Of a stretch of DNA of 64,000 nt, positions 27,093-34,309 are shown one piece after another. The stretch spans positions 186,001 through 250,000 of the forward strand of contig NZ_WVHS01000002.1 of the NCBI RefSeq assembly GCF_009834915.1, read 5' to 3'. Below the pieces are notes generated by a model, which worked only from the letters and a program-made list of their open reading frames with translations, made no database searches and was not told the origin of the DNA. Each line of letters opens with the position of its first letter. Position 1 is the first letter of the stretch. The DNA comes from Hufsiella ginkgonis (GTDB lineage Bacteria > Bacteroidota > Bacteroidia > Sphingobacteriales > Sphingobacteriaceae). The translations under genes were made by a program, and so were the position numbers.

Positions 27093-28076
27093 TCAACGTT
27101 TATTCTTTAACAAGGCAAATCCCGAAAAAGCGGCGATAAGCAGCAGTCCCCCGGCCAGGTATTTCCTGTGCGCCCGGGGCTTTCCCGGAAGTCCCCATCC
27201 GCCATGCGTACTCGTACCGAACTTTAGCGGGTCGAACACATTGCCGCTGGTAACCGGGATGGGATCAGCCTGCTTAAGGTAATGACCGATAACGGCGCGG
27301 GTGATATTGCGGGTTAGCACCGGGAACAAGCCATAAGAAATACGCAGCAGCGCGGCAATGCTCCCCACCGATTTATTGGATCGCGGGTTCTTCGCCAGGG
27401 AAACCATCGCCTGGGCTACCCGCCGGGGATCATACACCGGGGGAGCAGGTTTCAGTTGCTTGCCCGTGAAATTTGCGGCATGCTGGATCCCCGGGGTATC
27501 GAGAAAAGCCGGGTACAGGTCGCAGATCACAATTCCCGGCAAGCGGGAAAGCTCTGCTTTAAGGGCCTGCGAGAACCCGCGCAACCCGAACTTGCTTGCC
27601 GAATAGCCTACGCCGTAAGGTACGGGCAGGTATCCGCCAACGGAAATATTGTTAATAAGAATGCCTTTTTGCTGGTCCCTAAAATAGGGCAGCACCGCAT
27701 GTGCCCCGTACAGGTAACCAAGCAAGTTTGTTTTTATTACGTGGGTATGGATTTCTACCGGGGTTTTATCAAACTCACCCGCGGCCAGCACGCCCGCATT
27801 GTTTATCCATACATCGATGGCGCCGCCGTATCGGTTAGCCGCCTCCGCCAGCCGGATCATATTCGCCGGCTCGGTCACATCGGTCACTACCGCGATGGCG
27901 TGGCCGCCGGCAGCTTCGCATTCTTCAATCAGGGCGCCTAAAGCGGCTTCGTTCCGTGCCGCGAGCACGAGCCTGGCACCGGTAACCGCAAATTCGAGTG
28001 CAGCCGCCCGTCCGACACCACTTGATGCCCCGGTGATCACCACGGTCTTATCTTTCAACGGAAAAGGATCTTTCAT
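27093..28076 (-). CDS. SDR family oxidoreductase with C-terminal membrane helix
   Basis: 327 residues. Classical short-chain dehydrogenase features: NAD(P)-binding TGASSGVGRAAA, NNAGVL, a catalytic Ser in NNISVGGYL and the active-site YSASK. After the about 250-residue Rossmann domain a C-terminal extension ends in a hydrophobic helix (YLAGGLLLIAAFSGFALL) and a basic KNKR tail, so the protein is probably anchored to the inner membrane with the enzyme in the cytoplasm. Substrate unknown. It is transcribed away from the pectin locus. Confidence 0.9.
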   Translation of the reverse strand: MKDPFPLKDKTVVITGASSGVGRAAALEFAVTGARLVLAARNEAALGALIEECEAAGGHAIAVVTDVTEPANMIRLAEAANRYGGAIDVWINNAGVLAAGEFDKTPVEIHTHVIKTNLLGYLYGAHAVLPYFRDQQKGILINNISVGGYLPVPYGVGYSASKFGLRGFSQALKAELSRLPGIVICDLYPAFLDTPGIQHAANFTGKQLKPAPPVYDPRRVAQAMVSLAKNPRSNKSVGSIAALLRISYGLFPVLTRNITRAVIGHYLKQADPIPVTSGNVFDPLKFGTSTHGGWGLPGKPRAHRKYLAGGLLLIAAFSGFALLKNKR

Positions 28077-28113
28077 ATAAAAGACAACTACCTGCGCTTG
28101 GGATTGTTTTTGA

Positions 28114-28269
28114 TCATTTTGCTGCTATCATCGTGGTGAGGTACTTAAAATCTTCAAGCACCGCCGCCGACGGGTAAGTTCGGACGGTATCGGCACTGCC
28201 TGTTGTTTGCCCGCTCGCCGAAAAGGCTTGATGGCACAATTGAAGAGCGATTAATAAGACGCGATGCAT
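28114..28269 (-). CDS. Possible small exported peptide (about 51 aa)
   Basis: A short frame from ATG 28269 to TGA 28114. The N-terminus (MHRVLLIALQLCHQAFSASGQ) looks like a signal peptide, and the remaining about 30 residues (TTGSADTVRTYPSAAVLEDF...) show no family. It sits upstream of the SDR gene on the same strand and next to the regulatory box of the first pectin operon. It may be a gene remnant or chance frame. Confidence 0.3.
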   Translation of the reverse strand: MHRVLLIALQLCHQAFSASGQTTGSADTVRTYPSAAVLEDFKYLTTMIAAK

Positions 28270-28315
28270 AACCTGATATCTTGTTTTTTTATGTAACCTG
28301 CCAAGCGTTTTCACC

Positions 28316-28384
28316 TATGATAACATCCTACAATACAAAGAGAAATTACTATAGAAATGCCCCCTTTAAAAATCCCTAAATTTG
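28316..28384 (+). promoter_or_regulatory. PUL regulatory site A: activator box plus -7 element, operon 1
   Basis: TATGATAACATCCTA at 28316-28330, CTACAATAC starting at 28328 and CTATAGAAA starting at 28349 (21 bases on), then a perfect TAnnTTTG -7 element TAAATTTG at 28377-28384. The operon's first start codon is 65 bases further. No TTTG-like -33 element is present; the second half-site covers that place, as for an activator-dependent promoter. Confidence 0.75.
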
Positions 28385-28449
28385 ATGTCGTACCTGTGTA
28401 CTAACCAGTAAACGCAATCCTGTATCCACCGCAGGAAACAAAGTTCCTG

Positions 28450-31197
28450 ATGAAGAAAATTGCATATTTATTTAGTATTTGCCTGGGGCTCGTTTTCCTG
28501 TTCCCGAACATTGGTCGGGCAAGGCAAGCAGGAAAAGGTAAAGTAACCATCGTGCGTTTGAATAGCCATGTGCGCGTTAAATTTGGCGCGGAGAAACTGG
28601 CAGGTGCGCTGCGCGCGAAGGGTTACGAGGTCAGCCTGCTTACCCAGGGAAGGGCGCCGCTTACGGGCCGCACCATCCTGGTAGGTGTATACGGCGAAAA
28701 GTGGCTATGGCATTCGGCCGATATAAACCACATCTGGCTCAACAAGCCGAAGAAAGAAGGATTCTCGATCAGCTCCGGTAAAACGACGTCGGTAGTAGCC
28801 GGTGCCGATGCCTCAGGCACGTTGTACGGCTGCATGGAAATTATCGAAAGATTGAACCAGGCCGGTACGCTTCCCGCCTCGTTAACCCTGACGGATCAAC
28901 CGGAGATGGTGCTGCGCGGTACTTGTATCGGCCTTCAAAAGCCGGTATACCTCCCGGGACGGGGTGTTTACGAATATCCTTACACGCCGGCGACCTTTCC
29001 ATGGTTTTATGATAAAGCACTATGGATCAAGTACCTGGATATGATGGTAGAGAACCGTTATAATTCCTTGTACTTGTGGAATGGTCACCCGTTCGCTTCG
29101 CTGGTAAGGCTTAAGGATTATCCGTACGCCGTGGAGGTAGACGAAGCCACCTTTAAAAAGAACGAGGAGATCTTCCGGTTTCTCACCCGAGAAGCGGATA
29201 AACGCGGCATCTGGGTGATCCAGATGTTCTATAATATCATCGTTTCCAAGCCATTTGCGGAGAAAAACAACCTGAAAACACAGGACAGGAACCGGCCGAT
29301 CGTTCCCTTGATCGCCGATTATACACGCAAGTCCATCGCCGCCTTCGTAGAAAAATACCCGAACGTCGGCTTAATGGTCGCACTGGGCGAAGCGATGGAA
29401 GGTGTGGGAAACGACGACATAGAGTGGTTCACTAAAACGATCATCCCCGGTGTAAAGGACGGGTTAAAAGCGCTGGGTAAAACCGATGAGCCACCGATCG
29501 TACTGCGCGCGCACGATACCGACGCTCCCGCGGTGATGAAGGCCGCGCTGCCGCTCTATAAAAACCTGTACACCGAAGCCAAATTTAACGGCGAAGCCCT
29601 CACCACCTACGAGCCGCGCGGCCCGTGGGCAGACCTGCATCGCACGCTGAGCCGTATCGGCACCGTCCAGATCGAAAACGTGCACATCCTGGCCAACCTC
29701 GAGCCTTTCAGGTATGGTTCAGCCGATTTTATACAGCGATCGGTGAAAGCCATGCACAGCGTATACGAGGCGAACGGCCTTCATTTATACCCGCAGTCTT
29801 CCTATTGGGACTGGCCTTATACTGCCGACAATGTCCCGGGCCGGATCCTGCAGGTCGACCGCGATTGGATGTGGTATAAAACCTGGGGCAGGTACGCTTG
29901 GAATGCACAGCGCGACCGGGTGGGCGAGATCGCTTATTGGAGCGACCAGCTGGGTGCCCGGTACGGTTGCGAACCTGCAAAGGGCCGGTTAATTTTAGAT
30001 GCTTATGAAGAGGCAGGTGAGATCTCTCCCAAACTCCTGCGGCGCTATGGCATTACCGATGGCAACCGCCAGACGCTTACACTCGGCATGCTTATGACGC
30101 AGCTCATCAGCCCGAATAAGTTCGGTCTTTTTCCTTTGTTATATAATTCGGAAGCACCGGAAGGGGAGATGATCATCGAATATGCCGAAAAGCAATGGAA
30201 GAAACAACCGCACGTCGGCGAAACCCCTGTTCGGGTTGCCGCTGAAGTGGAGGCACATGGTAAAAAAGCCATTAAAGCGATAAATGACGCATTGCCTTTT
30301 GTTACGCGCGATAAAACGGAATTTGAACGGCTGCGAAACGATATGTACTGCCAGGCGGCCCTTGCCGATTTTTATGCGGAAAAGGTGCGCGCGGCTTTAC
30401 AGGTACTTCGTTTCAAGTATTCCGACGACATCGCCGATCTCGAAAAGGCGTTCCCTTTACTTCAAAAGAGCGTGGCACATTTCCGTGAGCTCACCGGGTT
30501 AACAGAGAAAACTTATTTGTACGCCAATAGCATGCAAACCTCGCAGCGAAAGATCCCGATGCGCGGAGTCGACGGAACGTACAAGGAATGGCGGGAAATG
30601 TTACCCGTTTATGAGAAAGAACTGGGCAACCTGAGAAGGAATATAGATTCGTTAAAAAATGCAAAAGGCGCGGTAACACAGTCGGCAGTCGTGGCGTTTA
30701 AAAATGCGACGGTAACGTTAACAGGCGCCGCCGGCGAGAAAATTACGCTTAGCACAGGCGAAAGGGTGTTCGGGGATACCGCTGCCGTGATAACCGGGAT
30801 GGTCCCGGAGCTGAGAGGCCTTGCCGCCGTCCGAACGAACGCAGCTAAACAAGAAGCGGACGGAACTATCGTTAATTTTACCTGTACGGCCCCCGTAAAA
30901 TTGCTGGTAGGTTATTTTAATACCAGGGACCAGCGTTACCTGAAAGCCCCGAGGCTGGAAAACGATGCCAATGCAAATGAGTTCGGGCAGGACGAGATCC
31001 GGATAGCCAATGCGCTGGTCATAAGCGGATTAACGCCGGTAAATGTACATGTTTTCTCCGTTTCCGCGGGTACGCATTCCATCAGTTTGGGCAGGGGAAG
31101 ATGCCTGGTACTGGGGTTTATTCCCGGCACCCAGGCCGTTAAAACATATGATGCCGCATTAACGAATGAACGTGATGTGGACTGGCTATTTAACTGA
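28450..31197 (+). CDS. Putative alpha-hexuronidase (GH67/GH115-like; possibly alpha-D-galacturonidase)
   Basis: 915 residues with signal peptide. Residues about 30-140 resemble the alpha-glucuronidase N-terminal domain (ILVGVYGEKWLW, GADASGTLYGCMEII). A TIM-barrel-like region follows (about 150-520; MMVENRYNSLYLWNGHPF, LMVALGEAMEG, QSSYWDWPY), then a helical domain and a C-terminal beta domain (FKNATVTLTGAAGEK and after). Acidic residues such as the Glu of ALGEAM are candidates for catalysis, but I cannot prove roles. In a locus with PL1 and GH28 enzymes, removal of galacturonic or glucuronic acid from oligosaccharides is the natural guess. It leads a five-gene operon behind regulatory site A. 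Confidence 0.65.
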   Translation: MKKIAYLFSICLGLVFLFPNIGRARQAGKGKVTIVRLNSHVRVKFGAEKLAGALRAKGYEVSLLTQGRAPLTGRTILVGVYGEKWLWHSADINHIWLNKPKKEGFSISSGKTTSVVAGADASGTLYGCMEIIERLNQAGTLPASLTLTDQPEMVLRGTCIGLQKPVYLPGRGVYEYPYTPATFPWFYDKALWIKYLDMMVENRYNSLYLWNGHPFASLVRLKDYPYAVEVDEATFKKNEEIFRFLTREADKRGIWVIQMFYNIIVSKPFAEKNNLKTQDRNRPIVPLIADYTRKSIAAFVEKYPNVGLMVALGEAMEGVGNDDIEWFTKTIIPGVKDGLKALGKTDEPPIVLRAHDTDAPAVMKAALPLYKNLYTEAKFNGEALTTYEPRGPWADLHRTLSRIGTVQIENVHILANLEPFRYGSADFIQRSVKAMHSVYEANGLHLYPQSSYWDWPYTADNVPGRILQVDRDWMWYKTWGRYAWNAQRDRVGEIAYWSDQLGARYGCEPAKGRLILDAYEEAGEISPKLLRRYGITDGNRQTLTLGMLMTQLISPNKFGLFPLLYNSEAPEGEMIIEYAEKQWKKQPHVGETPVRVAAEVEAHGKKAIKAINDALPFVTRDKTEFERLRNDMYCQAALADFYAEKVRAALQVLRFKYSDDIADLEKAFPLLQKSVAHFRELTGLTEKTYLYANSMQTSQRKIPMRGVDGTYKEWREMLPVYEKELGNLRRNIDSLKNAKGAVTQSAVVAFKNATVTLTGAAGEKITLSTGERVFGDTAAVITGMVPELRGLAAVRTNAAKQEADGTIVNFTCTAPVKLLVGYFNTRDQRYLKAPRLENDANANEFGQDEIRIANALVISGLTPVNVHVFSVSAGTHSISLGRGRCLVLGFIPGTQAVKTYDAALTNERDVDWLFN

Positions 31198-31198
31198 T

Positions 31199-32746
31199 AT
31201 GATGACAACTATTAGGAAATACTTAATTATTACTTTATTCTTTGTCGTTCATGCCGCCTATGCACAGCAAAAAAGCTTGATAAATACGGCGCAGCTGAAA
31301 CCGTATATCGATTCTTTTAACGCAGAAGATCCGGAAGCGGTTAAAAATTTCATCTCGAACGACCAGTCTTTGGCATGGCTTTCCGCCAATATCCCGCTGT
31401 TCGACTGCCCTGATTCCGCCATTCAGAAGGTGTATTATTACCGGTGGTGGACGTTTCGTAAACACCTGAAACAAACCCCGGAAGGCTTTATTTTCACAGA
31501 GTTCATCACCCCGGTGAACCATGCCGGTAAATATAACGCGGTAAGCAGCGCGTTGGGTCACCAGGTGTTCGAGGGGCGCTGGCTGCGCGATCCCAAATAC
31601 ATCAGCGACTATATTTCGTTCTGGTTATACGTCGACCCTAAACATACCAAGCCTGTATTCCACGGCTTTAGCAGCTGGGTAGACTATGCGGTGTACCACC
31701 TTTACCTCGTGAACCTCGATAAAAGCTTCGTTCAAAAGAACCTGGCCGCTTTGGATGCCGATTACGCCCGCTGGGAGACCGAAAAGCGCGAGCCCGGGGG
31801 CCTGTTCTGGCAATTTGACGTCAAAGATGCCATGGAGGAATCGATCTCCGGCTCGCGTAAGGACAAGAATGTGCGGCCCACCATCAACAGCTATATGTAC
31901 GGTAATGCCATGGCGCTTTCGGCTATGGCAAAGCTAACCGGCGATGACAACCTACAGAAAAAATATGCGGAGAAAGCGGCTGACCTTAAATCGAAAACCG
32001 ATGCCCAATTATGGGATAATAATGCTTCATTCTATAAAGTAAAATTCGAAAAAGGTGGCTTCTCTGACGCCAGAGAAGAGATCGGGTTCATTCCATGGTA
32101 CTTTAACCTGCCCGAAGACAAAGCGGCTTACGCGAAACAATGGTCGCAACTGCTCGACCCCGCCGGGTTTAATGCGCCGTGGGGGATCACTACGGCAGAA
32201 CGGCGCCACCCGCTGTTCCGTACACACGGGTCGGGGCATGGCTGCGAGTGGGACGGCGCAGTATGGCCTTTCGCCACTACGCAAACATTAAAGGGATTGG
32301 CAAATCTCCTGACGGATTATAAGGTTCACGGCAAAATGAACGCGGCCGTTTATTATAATGAGCTCCATAAGTATGCAATGTCTCACCAGATGGGCGGTAA
32401 GATCTATATCGGTGAGTACCAGGACGAAAAGAACGGCGAATGGTTGAAAGGTGATAATCCCCGCAGTCGTTTTTACAACCATTCGGGTTTTGCAGACCTG
32501 GTAATAAACGACCTGGTAGGCCTAAAGGCCCGTCCAGACGATATCCTGGAGATCAACCCCCTTATCCCGCAAGGCGAATGGGATTGGTTTTGCCTGGACA
32601 AGGTACGTTATCATGGCAAAGACATCTCCATTTTATGGGACAAAACCGGCCGCAAATATGGAAAGGGGAAGGGTTTCAGGCTGTTCGCTGATGGCAGAGA
32701 GATATATTCAGGTAAAAAGGTGAGTCATGTACAGGTTAAGCTTTGA
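31199..32746 (+). CDS. MGH1-like (alpha/alpha)6-barrel glycoside hydrolase
   Basis: 515 residues; ATG 31199 is one base after the preceding stop. A signal peptide ends in AAYAQQ. The body is helical with motifs of the GH63/GH37-like trehalase superfamily: GLFWQFDVKDAMEESISGS, NSYMYGNAMALSAMAKL, EIGFIPWYFNLPED and GCEWDGAVWPFATTQTLKG, the last being very typical of MGH1-like domains. A short C-terminal beta part (DKVRYHGKDISILWD) closes it. Candidate acids are the Asp of QFDVKDAME and the Asp of EWDGAVW. The substrate is not predictable; in this operon it is probably a pectin side-chain or uronic disaccharide exo-enzyme. Confidence 0.7.
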   Translation: MMTTIRKYLIITLFFVVHAAYAQQKSLINTAQLKPYIDSFNAEDPEAVKNFISNDQSLAWLSANIPLFDCPDSAIQKVYYYRWWTFRKHLKQTPEGFIFTEFITPVNHAGKYNAVSSALGHQVFEGRWLRDPKYISDYISFWLYVDPKHTKPVFHGFSSWVDYAVYHLYLVNLDKSFVQKNLAALDADYARWETEKREPGGLFWQFDVKDAMEESISGSRKDKNVRPTINSYMYGNAMALSAMAKLTGDDNLQKKYAEKAADLKSKTDAQLWDNNASFYKVKFEKGGFSDAREEIGFIPWYFNLPEDKAAYAKQWSQLLDPAGFNAPWGITTAERRHPLFRTHGSGHGCEWDGAVWPFATTQTLKGLANLLTDYKVHGKMNAAVYYNELHKYAMSHQMGGKIYIGEYQDEKNGEWLKGDNPRSRFYNHSGFADLVINDLVGLKARPDDILEINPLIPQGEWDWFCLDKVRYHGKDISILWDKTGRKYGKGKGFRLFADGREIYSGKKVSHVQVKL

Positions 32747-32752
32747 AGCATC

Positions 32753-34309
32753 ATGATTAAAAAAATCGTTTTCGTTCTCCTTTCGCTCTCTTCTGTTTTT
32801 TTGAAGGCAAATGCACAGTCGTATTACAACGTGGTTAAATACGGGGCGAAGAACGATAGCAGTCGGCTCGCAACCGCGGCCATCGCACGGGCGATAGATG
32901 CAGCCTCCAAAGCAGGTGGCGGTACGGTTTATTTTCCGGCAGGTAAATACCTCACGGGGCCGATCCGCCTGGAAAGCAATATCGTGATCGACATTGATGC
33001 GGGTGCGGAGCTTCATTTCAGCGATAATTTTGATCACTACCTGCCGATGGTACGATCGCGTTGGGAAGGAACGGACGTGATGAACTTTTCTCCGTTGTTC
33101 TATGCCTATAAAGCCGAAAATATCACCATCCGCGGCCGCGGCCTGATCGACGGACATGGCAAAAAATGGTGGGCATTCTCCGAAGGATACAACGAGAAAA
33201 GCCCGCGGTCGAAATGGCAGCTGGAGTTCGACCGGCTGAATAAAGACATTCTTCGTCCCGACCTCCCGGGATGGGTGGAACGCGGCTTTCTTCGTCCGCC
33301 GTTCATACAACCCATGTTTTGTAAGAATTTACTTATCCAAGGGATCACGATCCGCAATTCACCCTTCTGGACGGTAAACCCGGAATTTTGCGAGAACGTG
33401 ACCATTACCGGTATCACCATTAATAATCCGCCGTCACCGAATACGGATGGCATTAATCCCGAGTCGTGCAGGTACGTGCATATTTCCGATTGTCATATCA
33501 GCGTGGGCGACGACTGTATCACCATTAAGTCGGGCAAGGACCGTTCGGGCAGAAAAATGGCCACCCCGGCAGAAAACTATACGATCGTAAATTGTACCAT
33601 GTTATCCGGTCACGGGGGAGTAGTGATCGGGAGCGAAATGTCGGGCGATGTGCGGAAGATCGCGATCTCCAACTGCATTTTTGACGGTACCGACCGCGGG
33701 ATCCGTATAAAAACGGCCCGTGGAAGGGGCGGCATCGTGGAGGAGATCCGCGTGGACAACATCGTTATGAAGAATATCAGGGAGCAGGCCCTGGTGCTCG
33801 ATATGCAGTATGCCAAGACGCAGCCGGAGCCGGTTTCTGAACGCACGCCGCAGTTCAGGAACATTCATTTCAGCAACATTACCGGCGAGGTAAACCAGGC
33901 GGCATTCCTGAACGGCCTGGCGGAAATGCCCATCGAAAATGTAACGTTTAACAACATCAATCTCATCGCCAAAACAGGATTTTCAATAAAAGAAGCTAAG
34001 TTCATCGAGTTTCACCAGGTTAAGGTGAGTACGACGGCCGGCCCCGTCATCGTGGCCGAAAATGTTAAGTTTCTCGAGATTAACGGCGTTAAGTCTACCT
34101 CTCCCGGAACGGGTGCCGCAGTAGCGGAGCTCACAGACAGCGAGGATGTTTTTGTTTCGGGATGTACCACGTTACCCGGCAGCGGCGTGTTCCTCAGGCT
34201 GACAGGCGCAAAAACCAGGAACATCGCCCTGAAAGGCAATAGCTTTACGTACGGTACCCCGGTGGTAAAAGACGCTTCGGTAACGGAAAAGGTCACAGTT
34301 GATGAATAG
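32753..34309 (+). CDS. GH28 polygalacturonase-family glycoside hydrolase
   Basis: 518 residues with signal peptide (LKANAQS). Right-handed beta-helix family GH28 with the standard catalytic set: NTDGINP (Asp232), VGDDC (Asp253, Asp254), SGHGGVVIGS (His287) and the substrate-binding RIK in DRGIRIKTARG. An N-terminal pectate-lyase-like start (YNVVKYGAKNDSS, GGGTVYFPAGKYLTGPI) is usual for Bacteroidota exo-type members. It hydrolyses alpha-1,4-galacturonic acid linkages, or rhamnogalacturonan in some subfamilies. It lies six bases after the MGH1-like gene and overlaps the GH95 gene by eight bases. Confidence 0.95.
   Translation: MIKKIVFVLLSLSSVFLKANAQSYYNVVKYGAKNDSSRLATAAIARAIDAASKAGGGTVYFPAGKYLTGPIRLESNIVIDIDAGAELHFSDNFDHYLPMVRSRWEGTDVMNFSPLFYAYKAENITIRGRGLIDGHGKKWWAFSEGYNEKSPRSKWQLEFDRLNKDILRPDLPGWVERGFLRPPFIQPMFCKNLLIQGITIRNSPFWTVNPEFCENVTITGITINNPPSPNTDGINPESCRYVHISDCHISVGDDCITIKSGKDRSGRKMATPAENYTIVNCTMLSGHGGVVIGSEMSGDVRKIAISNCIFDGTDRGIRIKTARGRGGIVEEIRVDNIVMKNIREQALVLDMQYAKTQPEPVSERTPQFRNIHFSNITGEVNQAAFLNGLAEMPIENVTFNNINLIAKTGFSIKEAKFIEFHQVKVSTTAGPVIVAENVKFLEINGVKSTSPGTGAAVAELTDSEDVFVSGCTTLPGSGVFLRLTGAKTRNIALKGNSFTYGTPVVKDASVTEKVTVDE

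Noticed and set aside
34299-34301. TTG as start of the GH95 gene, and similar upstream TTG/GTG starts at 1830, 6287, 9194 and 21691
   Set aside because: In each case an in-frame ATG lies a few codons downstream and gives a better N-terminus; the TTG at 53935 was kept because no ATG exists there.
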